64,000 nucleotides of DNA, taken from the NCBI GenBank assembly GCA_016748015.1, contig JAAOMT010000602.1, positions 1,576,529 through 1,640,528 on the forward strand, read 5' to 3'. Within the stretch, counting starts at the first letter, position 1. Every line of letters starts with the position of its first letter. Below are positions 13,119 through 24,440 of this stretch, piece after piece. Both the position numbers and the translations under genes were made by a program. The DNA comes from Geosiphon pyriformis (lineage: Eukaryota > Glomeromycota > Glomeromycetes > Archaeosporales > Geosiphonaceae). Under the pieces are notes generated by a model. The model searched no databases. It was not told the DNA's origin and was given only the letters and a program-made list of their open reading frames with translations.

Positions 13119-13236
13119 GCTCTCGGGTGGCGGGTCACGTGCTGACAAAGCATGAGCTGCGCCTATTATAGAATGTTTTTATTTTTATGTCTGTAGATAG
13201 TGGTTGGGACACACTTCGTTAAGCAATAAAAAAAAT
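13119..13236 (+). mobile_element. SINE-like dispersed repeat, copy 2
   Basis: Reads GGGTGGCGGGTCACGTGCTG, AAGCATGAGCTGCGCCTA, GATAGTGGTTGGGACACACT and TTCGTTAAGCAATAAAAAAA. The body and A-rich tail match copy 1 (inverted) and copy 3. A weak ATTTTAA repeat on both sides could be a short target-site duplication. Confidence 0.65.
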
Positions 13237-13821
13237 TTTAAACTTATTTTTTGTGTACTATTTTATTTTGTTTTATTTATCTATTTCTAACCTAACATAT
13301 TTATTATCAAGATATTTTCTATGAAAATAAGAAAAGCTATGATTAATAAAGAGTTTGTTTGATTATAATGTAGGTAGTTGAACCATTCTATTTATAATTT
13401 CTTTATTTACAATTAGTCCTGTAATTAAAATCTTTAATTGATTATTCCGTTATAATTGCTTTTGATCGAAATAAGAATTGGAGTTTGCTCGTACTAATCA
13501 ATGAATTCAGACGTTTCTAATTATTATATTTCCCCAAAACTCGTTACCATTTTTAATAAAGCAATCGTTATATTTAGTTATGCTAAAGATCTCAAATATT
13601 AAAATAGCTTAGATCAATTCCTAATCTGAGATGGGTACTCTATTTAGACAAAAAGATTTTTATATACTTGGAAAAGAAGGCCCAAAAATTGACCTATATT
13701 TACATGGACACTATAATAAAACTAGGTTGATTCTGAAAACAGGGAGAACTATCTTATATTGTAAATGTTCCGTTGGATGAAAGATACAATTTTTTCAACG
13801 TATCAAAAACTTTTTCTTGAA

Positions 13822-15645
13822 TTAATTGGATGGATCTGAAATTGTTTCTTCTTTTCCAGATTCAGTTTCATGATGGGAGGTGATGAACAAACCAATTATG
13901 GTAGCAATACAAGAGGAAATCATTGCCATGAAAAAAACTTTTTTCAATGCTTCTGTATAAGCCTCAAGATCTTTGTCACTCTCACTCTGGGATTTATAAA
14001 TATTAAATGATTCATTCTCATGCGATATGGCCAATTCTCTTGAATTCATCTCAAAATTGTACACAGCTCCAGCGATAACAATCCCAAGACAACTGCCTAT
14101 TGTTCGGAAAAGCACAATTACTGAAGTAATCAATGGAATGTCCTTTGAGTTAATAGCAGCATTATGAGCTGTTATAAGAGAGGTTTGTAACGAACATCCG
14201 AGCCCAGCTCCAGCAAGAAATTGAAATCCGAATATAGCTGCTGTACTTGAATGCTGGTTAAATCTAGAGAATGAATCGGCTGCAAAGGCAATCATGGCAA
14301 ACCCAATAGTAGCCATCCAGGGTCGAAAATAACGAGTTCTTGATGTTGTAAATCCTATAAGGGAGAGAGGAATGTATCCAAGTAATAATGGATAAATCTG
14401 TAATCCGGCTCTCACAATACTGTACCCTTTCACAAATTCAAAGTAAATTGGCAAGTAAAATATAAAAACAATTAAGTTTAAACCTAATAAAAGGTTGAAG
14501 ATGAAAATAACGAGATAATTTCGGATTTTAAATAAATGTAAAGGGATAATTGGTTCACTTGCAAAAAATGATTCGACCAGAATGAATCCCAAAAGTAAAA
14601 CTACACCAGTGCAAAATAGCATAATTACAAAAACAGAGTCCCATTCGTATTTATTTCCACCCCAAATAAGAGGAAAGACGATCGCTAGTATCCCCAAAAA
14701 TAATATGGTGATACCCAAAAAATCAATGTTTTTTAATTTACCACTGACCGAATCTTGAATTTTGGAAAGATACCAAAGAGCAAAGATAAGAGAAGTGGTC
14801 AAGCTGCCAATCAAAATGTTTAAATAGAATTCCCATCTCCATGATGTGTATTCGAGAAATATTCCACCAATAAATGGTCCAATAACTGTGCCAAGAACAT
14901 AAACACCTTGAATTATTCCATGATATTTGCCATGAGATTGAACTTGAACAATATCTGATGTGATCAGTATATACAAAGAAAGGATTCCACCGCTTCCAAA
15001 TCCAGATATACCACGACTCAAAATTAGCATTATCGTATTCTGTGAAGCGCCACATAAACTGGATCCAATTAGAAATATCAACATGGCTAAAAGAAACATA
15101 TATTTTCGTCCAAGTATAGCTGAAATCTTTCCAAAAAGCGGTTGGGATGCTACTGACATTAGCAAGTATATGGTGTTAATCCAGACCAAGTTTGATGATG
15201 AATTAGAAAATAAATTTATTTTTGAAATAGAGGTAGCAAGTATTGTTTGATCCAGAGAAACGACAAATATTATAAGCGAGAGCGAGCAAAAGACAATGAT
15301 TCTTGATGAAATTGGCAGTTTTGTTTTAGGGTCAAAATGAAATTCTTCGTATTGGTTTCCTATTTGAGTATCAGATAAACTTGGCTCCATGACTTCTACC
15401 AGTGTTTCTTCTATATCATTACTTAATGTTAAAGTGGGATAATTGGGTTCTTGGGTGATTGTCAAATCGTTGTCTGAATCATTCCAACGTTCGTTGTTGT
15501 TGATGTTGATCATTGTGAACTGCGATGATAGTCTTGGAATTGTGTGATATTTTCCTTTAGAATGTAAATCAGAAGGATCTATATTCGTACTGGAACTCTG
15601 AAAATTCTCGCTCTCAATTGATTTTACTAAATTATGAGCTGCCAT
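13822..15645 (-). CDS. MFS transporter, DHA2 (drug:H+ antiporter) type
   Basis: Single-exon gene for a 607-residue integral membrane protein. A hydrophilic N-terminal tail of ~112 residues is followed by about 14 hydrophobic segments. Family marks are LDQTILATSI in the first segment (residues 131-140), the loop 2-3 motif A GKISAILGRKYMFL (172-185), motif B LSRGISGFGSGG (209-220), motif C GVYVLGTVIGPFIGGIF (247-263), and SWRWEFYLNI (268-277) typical of 14-span DHA2 carriers. Such proteins export small molecules, or move basic amino acids or siderophores, at the plasma membrane or vacuole. The substrate cannot be read from sequence. The tail is Ser/Asn-rich and acidic, as in fungal relatives. 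The length is normal for the family, and the first ATG is used. It stands alone with no linked pathway genes. Confidence 0.95.
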   Translation of the reverse strand: MAAHNLVKSIESENFQSSSTNIDPSDLHSKGKYHTIPRLSSQFTMININNNERWNDSDNDLTITQEPNYPTLTLSNDIEETLVEVMEPSLSDTQIGNQYEEFHFDPKTKLPISSRIIVFCSLSLIIFVVSLDQTILATSISKINLFSNSSSNLVWINTIYLLMSVASQPLFGKISAILGRKYMFLLAMLIFLIGSSLCGASQNTIMLILSRGISGFGSGGILSLYILITSDIVQVQSHGKYHGIIQGVYVLGTVIGPFIGGIFLEYTSWRWEFYLNILIGSLTTSLIFALWYLSKIQDSVSGKLKNIDFLGITILFLGILAIVFPLIWGGNKYEWDSVFVIMLFCTGVVLLLGFILVESFFASEPIIPLHLFKIRNYLVIFIFNLLLGLNLIVFIFYLPIYFEFVKGYSIVRAGLQIYPLLLGYIPLSLIGFTTSRTRYFRPWMATIGFAMIAFAADSFSRFNQHSSTAAIFGFQFLAGAGLGCSLQTSLITAHNAAINSKDIPLITSVIVLFRTIGSCLGIVIAGAVYNFEMNSRELAISHENESFNIYKSQSESDKDLEAYTEALKKVFFMAMISSCIATIIGLFITSHHETESGKEETISDPSN

Positions 15646-16263
15646 TTTAGACGTTTAATATTTAAAGTAAGATTTGAGGTAATTTTTTAGGTTTTAAAAC
15701 GGAGTTTTTCTCGGTGGTTTATGAGAAGATTTCAAAACTGAGGTCTTCTCAGTGATCTCTCAGGAAATTTCCAATGTCTGAAAGTAGAGGAATTTATAAT
15801 TTTTCAGATATTTATCGATCACATTATTTCAAAAAAATCTTTTCCTTAAATAAAAACGGAAAACACGAAAGCGGGCCAATTAAAATCTTTTTGAGCTAAC
15901 AAATACTTATACGAATATATATATTATTCTTATTTAACCGATAAGCTTAAATGTAATAGTTATGTAATCTTGTTTAAAAGTTACTTTGAAACTCTTTCAA
16001 AATTTTCCCTCAATTTATTTTTCCAAATAATACTTTTTTACTATTTGTTTTTATATTTTTAGAATCTGCGCACTTTTTCTTGGCAAAAAAGTTTGAAATC
16101 GATTTTTCCGATATTTTATTAATTGCTGAAAATGGTTAAAGTCTATAATATTCCCGAAAAATTCTTTAAATAGTTTAGAAACTTTTATTTATCAGTTTCT
16201 CGACAAAGATCTTATATAGCATTTTAGTTTAATTTTAAATTTAGAAAAAATGTATTGATTGAA
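15646..16263. other. Upstream region of the MFS gene
   Basis: AT-rich with no gene. A repeated phrase (TTTTCTCGGTGGT / CTTCTCAGTGATCTCTCAG, near 15707-15760) might be regulatory, but no known operator is recognised. Confidence 0.4.
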
Positions 16264-16342
16264 GAAGCCATGAGAGATTTGAACCTTTGACCTTTCCTAT
16301 GACTAAGAATATTTATCATTTTTGCTGTGGCACAGCACATAA
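16264..16342 (-). repeat. tRNA-like sequence (tRNA relic or SINE head)
   Basis: On the minus strand the block reads TGTGCTGTGCCACAGCAAAA, then AGGTCAAAGGTTCAAATCTC. The second part looks like a T-arm/B-box (GGTTCAAATC) and the first like a degenerate A-box region. No convincing acceptor stem or anticodon arm can be folded by eye, so it is a tRNA-derived relic or SINE head, not a working tRNA gene. Confidence 0.4.
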
Positions 16343-17841
16343 AAAAGATATATTTTTAAGATGTTATAAATGTAACAGTCAAATTTCTACCCATATATTA
16401 TAGGGAGCGGTTAGAAATTATTACCGCCTAATAAAAAATAGCGCTTTGTTTGGTTATTATTTTTTTTGCGGATTATCATCCTCTGACTTTATTCTTACAA
16501 TCAATCAAGAGAATTTTTTAACAAGAAAAAAGTTTTTTCAATGTTTTATAATTTAATAAAATAATTGTTTCCTTTAACGCAAAACAAGCCATTATCTGTT
16601 TTTAGTTTCAATTTATTCTATTTTTTTAATGGCCTAACTTTATATTTCAAAATAATTAGAACGGCATACAGTATATTTTTCTTTAAAATAGCCGAAATAA
16701 GTCAAAAAAATATATATATATTATTTAATGCGATATATTCGATTTCCTTCACTAAATTTCAAAACTTATTATTATTATTATTATTAGAAAATGCAAGTAT
16801 TAAAAAAAATACAATTTAATACTAAAATTTATATTTCGATAAAAACATATCATCATCAAGTAAACAAAATCTTGGATTAAATTTTATATATTACAATAAT
16901 ATTTTGTAAACTCAAAACTATTTTTATACATAGTATTTTTTATTTTAAAGCAAACTAGAATGCAAATAGGTTTTTTAAAATTACAAAGATTATCGGTGCT
17001 TTTCCATTTTTTGGAAAACTTAATAGCGTCTCAAAAAATAGTAGTTCTTTACCTCTTATTTGAGTGTACAAAAGCAATAAAATTAACTTTTTAGTAAAAT
17101 ATTAATCTCTAGAAAGTCAATAATTATTTAGTGCCAAGAATAAACCAAAAAAATCTCCGACGAGAAATTTTCACTATTATTGTTACTGAATGGCATCAGT
17201 GTTAACCAATTGTTTTCTATAGTTGACATCATCGTGTAAATAATGATCATACACGGCATTTGGCACCCCGAAATCCCAAAATAAAACTTTGTTTCGTGTG
17301 AACTTGTAATCATTCATAATAGAAATTTCAGGTCAGATAGCTGTCGTATTTCATAATTTTTCCCTTTCCCTGAATTTCTGCGCATCGTTAATAAACCTTA
17401 GATAAATAAGTCTTACACAAAAAATATCTTCTATCGCTATATAAATCTCCGGTAACTCCTTTTCAAAATACGGGTTTTTTATTTAACAATAGCTACCCAA
17501 TTTATATGGTGCTGTGTCTACTAATTACCAATTTAAATAGTGTTATGGTGTTATCGCTATTCAAATAGAAATCAAATGATTTACATATATCTTTTCAATT
17601 TTTCTAAAGAGATACATTAATATTAGGTATTATAGATTTTAAAAATAGTAATCAAATTATGTCGTTTTTAGATAGTTTAATTGAGTGAGAAAAATCAGAG
17701 ATTCTTATTATTTGCATTAGATAAAACTTGTCAAAAATTAAATTATCATTCTATCGTTTTTCATCGTTTAATAATTTTGGGAACAAAACCAAAGTAGCCG
17801 TGTATGCAAAACCTGCACGTTTCTCAAGTACAATATATATA
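16343..17841. other. Intergenic, no supported gene
   Basis: AT-rich non-coding DNA. Open frames here are short and have no recognisable domains. Confidence 0.5.
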
Positions 17842-17860
17842 CTGTCTCTTATACACATCT
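17842..17860. other. Tn5/Nextera mosaic-end adapter sequence
   Basis: The 19 bases CTGTCTCTTATACACATCT are an exact match to the Tn5 mosaic end used in Nextera-type libraries. It occurs once, with unrelated AT-rich sequence on both sides and no 9-bp target duplication or transposon body. It is best read as adapter sequence built into the assembly, marking a possible false join. Confidence 0.95.
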
Positions 17861-18189
17861 CAGGAATAAAATATTCCGGGAATAAAGGTATTAAGTCATT
17901 CAAATTGCTATTTTAAAAAGTTGTTTTTCATCAATATTATTTTCTATAAAATTTCTTTTTCAGGCAATATTTTGAAGAATCTCACATCTGATCCTTTCCA
18001 CGTGTTGATTATTATTTTTGAGGCAAATGTTTCGTGTGACAAAAAAACTAAAAGATCAATAAAACTTTTTTCATTTTTTTATCCGATCCGAATCAAAAAA
18101 AAAGTTCTAAATGAACCCCTCCCACCAATGTGATAGATTTCATTTCTACTGTTTTCAAAGTGGAAATCAATTTGTATAATTCACATTAG
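17861..18189. other. Intergenic between adapter and Tc1 relic
   Basis: No gene is supported. The 70-codon open frame at 17921-18133 has no recognisable domain. Confidence 0.45.
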
Positions 18190-18830
18190 AAATGAATTTG
18201 TCTGTCAAGGAACATAACATGCCAAAGCTATTATATGACTGGAATGAGGGTGAACCCTCCGTCTCAAAATTAAAGTAAAAGTCACTATACTACCCATCTC
18301 AACTTTATGATACAATGTCAAAAAAAAACAAGAAAAATTGAGCACATAGACGGTAATGGTCGTCGCAAGAAGATTACGGGACATTTATTGAGAAAAGTAG
18401 GTCAATATTTTAGTAGAATTCTTCTTTTGCCTCTGCAAAAATACTGCATTAAACTAGATACAGAGGGAGTATACATTTTATATCGCACAATTGACAGGCA
18501 TTTGAAATTATTTTCAATACTTACGAAATTTCAAAAGCAGAAACGTATTAAATAGCCCAAGTTTCATCTTAATAATGGCTGAAAAAAACTTTATTTTTTG
18601 ATGAAACAACATTTCAACTGTTCCCAAACACAATTCAACATTGGTACAAGGAAGAAGTAGCGCTTTTAACAAGATAACGATCCCAAGCATGCCAGTTGAG
18701 TAGCTAAGGGATTTCTTGCAAAAAATATATCCCAAAATTAATGACTGGCCGTTCTGCAGTCTAGATCTAAATCCTATTAAAAATCCGTTGGCCGCCTAAA
18801 TATTGATGATTCGGAACGATATATAATTTA
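18190..18830 (+). pseudogene. Tc1/mariner transposase relic (family 1)
   Basis: Broken Tc1-type transposase. The DNA-binding half reads KIEHIDGNGRRKKITG, then LLRKVGQYFSR and GVYILYRTIDRHLK. The catalytic half keeps FDETTFQLFPNTIQHWYKEE (first Asp). It ends near DWPFCSLDLNPIKNPLA, the counterpart of the DWPSxSPDLNPIENLW motif, with the catalytic Glu changed to Lys. Stops and frameshifts separate these blocks. It aligns with the relic at 5890-6535 and belongs to a different Tc1 family from the element at 51.7-53.0 kb. Confidence 0.88.
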
Positions 18831-19839
18831 AGTAACGGCGTTGCGAGTTGATTATCGAGATATATTTATTTAAATTGATTGTAGGGCCTGAAATCTCAAA
18901 AAAAGAACCCAATTTGAACTTTCAAAAATCAGTATTATAAGGTTGAAAAATGAAAGTGGCAGGTTCGTCACGTAAATTTTATTCACCAATTTTTCCTTAT
19001 AAAAAGGAAGAAAAAAAGAAATATTTATTTTCTATTCAAATATATATATATATATACATATATCTTTTACGAATAAAAGAAATCTAAGTCTATTCTTTTT
19101 TCCTTTTTCCTTTTTCCTTCCCTACTTATTTGGACTGAAAAATCCATTCGCGTCTTAATGTATTTTTCCTTTTTTCAAGATCCACGATAGAGTGAACAGA
19201 TAAATAATTAGGACATGATTTTTTTTTTAAACTAAAAAAATTTTCAATTAGTAATTAGCACAACTAAAATCAAAGTTATTTTTGAACTCCAATTCAATTT
19301 CAAATTATTATTAAGAATCTTTGAAATCGTTTGATGTTTGACACAAGAAAAACTTTTTTTTATCAAACGAAACTTTTTTTTTCTAAATTAGAAAAGATTT
19401 CACAAACAATTTAGTGCATTACGAATTTACATATTAGAATTTTTAACTTATTTACATATTAAAATCTTCCTTAGGGTGGTAATATAATTTAAGAAACGAA
19501 ATTATTTTTCAAAAAATAGAATGTACGAAAATGGGTGATTGTAATCGAAATTTTTAAAAATCATGCAAGGAATAGAACGCGAAAACGAAAAAAAAAGAAC
19601 GTTAGATAGACAGAACAGAACAGAACAGAATAGGAATTAAAAAGGTTAGAATAAAGAAAGGGATTTTGAATAAAAAAACTTAAAAAACTTTTTAAAGCTT
19701 ATGGGATATTTACAAGTGGCTTTATATCTTAATTACTTAGATTATCTACAAAGTTCCTATGGTTGATATTAAAAAGGGTGTTTGGAAGGGGCTGAGAACC
19801 ATGTTTTGACCGATTAAACGGGTATATCTTGGGATTTAA
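18831..19839. other. Intergenic, simple-sequence patches
   Basis: No gene. It contains a TA run (~19042-19058), a TTTTTCC run (~19099-19120) and a CAGAACAGAA run (~19611-19630). Confidence 0.5.

Positions 19840-19874
<35 letters not shown>
19840..19874. repeat. (ATT)n microsatellite
   Basis: About 11 uninterrupted ATT units. Open frames crossing it (poly-Leu or poly-Asn) are artefacts of the repeat. Confidence 0.95.
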
Positions 19875-19876
<2 letters not shown>

Positions 19877-20329
19877 CACATTGGAATGATTAATGCCCCA
19901 ATTCCAACCGCACACAAATATTTAAAAATAGCCACGATACATTTAAGTGATTTATTTGTCTCCGTTTTTCGTGTAGCAAACCCATTGGCTGTTACAGAAA
20001 TCGTAATAGAAAACTGTTCTTAGGCTTGAGATAAAAAATAAACTAATTAATTTACTGAAATTGACAGTTAAAAAATTTATTAAGATTGCAGCTAACTGAT
20101 TTTGGAGTTATTGGTTATAGTAAAAATGATTTTTGAAAGAACAATTAATTGCTTTAAATTGTGTTTATAAAAAATAGGAATTTATTAATTTGTATTATAA
20201 CTAATTTTATGCTATAAATTATTTTAACTAAAATACATTTTTCAAAAAAAGAAGCTTTTATTTTATATATATTTAAATGATACTATTTCAAGCTCTAGCA
20301 CTATTTTTTTTGTTAATATTTCGGTTACT

Positions 20330-20570
20330 AAAGGTTGAATATATATTTCAATAAACTACGAAATATTTCAGTAAACTATTGAATATTTTAGCAAATTTCT
20401 GAATATTTCAGCAAATTTTTGAATTAAATAGTTTGGAATGTTGTTTACCTTTAGTTATGCTTGAATATTATACAAATTAGATGATCAATTAAATAATAAA
20501 ATATTAGTAATTTGGTTAAGTAATAATTGAATAATTAATAATAAAGATAATTCATATTAATTTTGGTTTA
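20330..20570. repeat. AT-rich dispersed repeat R, copy 1
   Basis: A ladder of AATATTTYAGYAAACTAT / GCAAATTTYTGAATATT phrases is followed by GATGATCAATTAAATAATAA and GTAATTTGGTTAAGTAATAA. The same order of phrases recurs at 34830-35080 and 37040-37215. Confidence 0.6.
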
Positions 20571-21237
20571 AATTTCAACTAATAAGAACTTTAATAATAA
20601 TTAAAAAATTTTACAAATTTATAATAACATAAAACTAGTTCAAAAAAAAAATTACAATTTGTGAATTGTTTAAACTTTAGTACTTTTTTATTTTAACAAA
20701 TCAAAAATGATTTGATCTTTTATAATGAAATAATCTAAAAAAAAGATTTGATTAGATTAATTTAAAGATTATTCTTAAATTTTAATTATTTAAATTATCA
20801 AAACCAACCAGCCTTTAGTAAGATCAATCAAAAAAATTTTAAGAATAAATAATATAATTTTAATTTTCGTAGAATCTAACAATACTAATTTCGAGAAATT
20901 TTCTTTCAGTAATTAAATATTTATAATTTTTATTATAGTATGATTTTATTTTCTAAAAAATAAATGATATTATCTACAAAAATAAATTAATATATGAATA
21001 AAAATAATTTTTTATGTTTATTTTTTAATGATTGATTTTTTCTGTCAGAGTTTTGAAATTCTAAACTAGTTGTAAAAAGTTGTAGCTTTTTAAAATAAAA
21101 AAAACAGTTCCAATGACCACTTTTAATTCAGAGCAACTCAAGTGGTTTTTTTAAAAAAATTAATAACAGAAAACTTATTAATTTCAATGTGGGTCAATCA
21201 AATATGGTTTGGTTTTATTTGAAAAAGTGAATATTAA
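20571..21237. other. Intergenic, very AT-rich
   Basis: No gene or clear repeat seen. Confidence 0.45.
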
Positions 21238-21775
21238 TGTTCTGTTGTAATTTATTGTATTGAAAATAAATATATATTCTGCTTCAAACAATAATATTTC
21301 CAGTTAAATTTTAATTAATAAAAATCTCAATGCTCAAAATTTGTTGGCTACTTAGCTGGCTGAATCAAAAAGTTAAATACAATTTGAGAATTTTGCTTTG
21401 AATAATTATTACTATCATCTTCAGAAGTTTTGGCCATTGTCACGGTCATCGTTATATTTGGGTTTGGGTGAATTGTTTGCCCTTACTCTTTTTTCGCTAA
21501 GTGTCATCAAAAACAAGAAACAGGGTCCTATGCCAATTTAATCAAGATTAAAGACCCATAATTATCATACCTCCATCTTCCTTTTTTCTAATTTTGAGCA
21601 ATAATATTGGGCATGACACCAACCTGGGCAATCGTTACATTCCCAAACAATTGATCTAATTCTTCGTAGCTAATTGTAAATGCCGTGGAATGATCCGACC
21701 TTTTTTATTATAATTTGCAATCCGATCTGCATATCGGGCTTTACGCAACTGGAAAAATGAGGTCAATGATTAGAT
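21238..21775 (-). pseudogene. Histone H2A pseudogene
   Basis: The block aligns with the H2A-like gene at 42.4-43.1 kb, including ~300 bp of 3' flank (TTTAGCTGGCTGA, TCATCTTCAGAAGTTT). Coding remnants on the minus strand are LIFPV directly followed by a stop, [17 protein letters not shown] and NVTIAQVGVMPNI, with ~110 bp of the histone-fold core deleted. It keeps the H2A docking motif (TIAQxGVxPNI) that the 42.7-kb paralogue has lost. It lies ~1.2 kb upstream of, and divergent to, the intact H2A variant. Confidence 0.85.
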
Positions 21776-22965
21776 GCCTTAAAGCAAAATCATCATTTCC
21801 CAATAAATAATACGTTGAATGAACGTGATACTGCAGTAGATTTGCGTCAAATCTAGTTAAATTCAAGGCTAACGCACTTTTTACCTTTACTCTTTCCTGT
21901 AGACATTTATTTTTTTTTTAAAAGTTTTGTTCAAGAAAAACTTTGGTTTAAAATTCTAGTTAAGCATAAAATTCGATTCCTATTTTTTTGGAGCCTAAAT
22001 GATGGTCCTCCACAGACTTCTTACAAGTTATGAAACGGTTTAATCGTCATATTATATATCTTTATTATTCCTCAATCACTTCCCGAAATAATGATTATTA
22101 TAGGATCGAATCCTTAAAGATTCCCAATTTCAAGAATGAGACAGAAAGAATTATGTTAGTATGAGACTTTTGATACTAATTTCAAGGTCATTTATCAAAA
22201 AACTTGGTCATTTAAAATTTCTTATCACATTAACATGTTACACTACTTTTCAATCAACAAAGGTTTATTATGAGGAATTCTAAAAGCTCGAGAATATTTA
22301 AAGATTTTAAATTAACCATCTAGCTTAGACTTATCTTTTTAATGCTGACACATTTTAATCTTTGTTGGAAAAGTCAAAGTTACTGTGAGAAACTTGAACT
22401 ACTATCATTTTGAAAGAAAGGTTTGGAGTTATTTCGCTAAATTTCGAGGGCTTCATATAAGGCAATATTATCTATTCAGAAAGTAACATGATATTAAAGA
22501 GATTGAATACTGAAATTCAAAAGGGCAGTTTTTTATAATTATCAGAGGATATTTAATACTCTTTCCAAGTTTCTGTGCTGTGACATGAATTATTATCTAG
22601 AGAAAATTTTTATCCTAATTTGCTTTTTAATCTTTTGATGTAACTTTTTCGTTAAGATATCAACACAATATGTGGAAGTCTGATTTATTTTTAAGCTTTG
22701 ACACAAAGTTAAATTGTTAGGACAAACATGGACTTATGAGTTTTGATTGATTGATTGATAGATTGATCACAATTCACATTAATGAAAGGTATAAAGTAGG
22801 TTACGAGGGGATAATATTTCGTATCGATATAAAATTTTCAATGCAATTTTGTTTTCAAAAATCCAGGCATTCTCTAATAGGCCTAACAATAGATCGCTCT
22901 ACTTGAAACTTTTTGTTTCCACTATCACAAAAGAGATATCAAATTTGCTACCGATATATTAAATA
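21776..22965. other. Region between H2A relic and H2A variant
   Basis: No gene. A short GATT tetranucleotide run lies near 22744-22766. It should contain the promoter of the H2A variant, but no specific element is recognisable. Confidence 0.45.
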
Positions 22966-23638
22966 ATGTCGAATAGCACGGATAAAATTGTAGAGACAGT
23001 AAAAGGTGTGGGTCTTGGAAAAGGAAAAAATTTATTGGCTGTGTCAGGGGGAAAGCGTATTGTGGTTTCTCGTTCAACCAAGGTATTTCTTAAACAAAAG
23101 GGGTGATAAAATGAAAAACTCTTATTTAAAATGGTAATCCTTCATTGTTCATAAGGCCGACCTAATATTTCCAGTCGGTAGGATCGGACGTCATCTACGT
23201 AAAGGTCGATACGCTGATCGAATTGGTAGCGCGGCTCCAGTTTATATGGCCGCTGTTATTGAATATCTCACCGCCGAAATCCTTGAACTGGCCGGTAACG
23301 CAGCAATTGATCACAATAAAGTTCGAATTATCCCACGACACTTACAATTGGCCATCAAAAATGATGAAGAGTTAAACAAATTGCTTGGAAACGTCACAAT
23401 CGCTCAGGGAGGTGTTTTACCTCACATTCATAAAGAGTTGTTGCCGCAAAAGTCGAGGTCGGGAGATGGCGGTAAAAACGATTCTGGCTATTTAAATTTT
23501 TTTTTCCGAATTTCCAAATATACTTTTGGTTGTTAAAAATATTCGTTTTTCTTACTAGTCGGAAAGGGAGGTTCACGCAAGAAAAATCTTGACAGTAGCG
23601 ACGACGATCAATCTCCGGACAATGTGGAAGATTGCTAA
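22966..23638 (+). CDS. Divergent histone H2A variant
   Basis: Three exons: 22966-23082, 23156-23471 and 23559-23638, with GT-AG introns of 73 and 87 nt, giving 170 residues. A nucleosome core histone that pairs with H2B. The histone fold is clear: [60 protein letters not shown], and the docking segment [20 protein letters not shown]. Unusual points are a ~39-residue N-terminal tail that is not the canonical short Ser-Gly-Lys tail, Ile-Asp-His where canonical H2A has Arg-Asp-(N/K)-Lys, and a basic then Asp/Ser-rich acidic tail ([14 protein letters not shown]). The docking region mixes canonical (AQGGVLP) and H2A.Z-like (PHIHK) residues. No SQ(E/D) motif of H2A.X is seen. The first intron falls just before the FPVGR block. 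Start and splice sites were chosen by frame continuity and histone similarity. Confidence 0.87.
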
Positions 23639-24344
23639 AAACGTTTTTGAATATCCAAAATATATAAAACACAGTAAATATTTTTGTTTCTCCTCAAATT
23701 TTAATACATTCCCAAAGCTATTTAATCTTTTTAGAGTATTGTTAGGTTTACGAAAATTAAACTTACTATTATTAATCTTTAGTGCTTTATAGAGTTAATT
23801 TTTAATTTTTTCAAACTGGGGATTGTGGTTTCTTGAAAACCAAGATCATTTGAATCCCAAGTTTTTTTATTTTCTTCCTCGAAAATTAAGATCCAATCGT
23901 CTTCATTAAAAGAATGTAGTTCAACAAACTTCAATTGATAATAGACATGTTAAACTGGGGACAGTTTTTTTTATGTATAGCGAGTACTAACAAGAAAGCC
24001 TTGTTAATAATATTTTTTATTTGAAATTCAAAATTTCATGTGTTATTGCTAATAGCTAGTAAAACTCAAATAAGTCAAATATTTTTTAAAAAGACTATGC
24101 TCATATTAGTATAGGTTCGTCTTTAATCTGTATGACTCTCAAAGAATTTTTATGAAGAAATTAATTGATAGTAAAGTAATTCTGATAATAAATTTATTAA
24201 TCCGGGAAAGGGATAATTTTTAGCCTTACAAACAGAACAATGATCAATCTCCTGAACCTATTCCGATAATTTGCTGAAAGAATTAGGGCAATAAACTTTT
24301 TAAAACAATTCAGGAGTTTTATTTTACAAGGATTTGTATAAGCA
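23639..24344. other. 3' region of H2A variant, no gene seen
   Basis: AT-rich, with no supported coding sequence. Confidence 0.45.
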
Positions 24345-24351
24345 ATAATAA

Positions 24352-24390
<39 letters not shown>

Positions 24391-24398
24391 GCATAATC

Positions 24399-24437
<39 letters not shown>
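24345..24437. repeat. (ATA)n microsatellite
   Basis: AAT/ATA array with one short interruption (GCATAATC near 24391). Confidence 0.95.

Positions 24438-24440
<3 letters not shown>

Noticed and set aside
9884-13236. Inverted pair of similar ends 3.2 kb apart, like a large terminal-inverted-repeat transposon
   Set aside because: The same ~115-bp sequence occurs alone at 47.6 kb with an A-rich tail, so the pair is better explained as two independent SINE-like insertions. No transposase lies between them.
14738-15250. Open frames on other frames of the MFS gene
   Set aside because: Shadows of the conserved transporter reading frame.
17728-17916. 62-codon open frame
   Set aside because: It runs through the sequencing adapter at 17842-17860, so it is artificial.
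19729-20023. Open frames on both strands with poly-Asn or poly-Leu
   Set aside because: Created by the ATT microsatellite.
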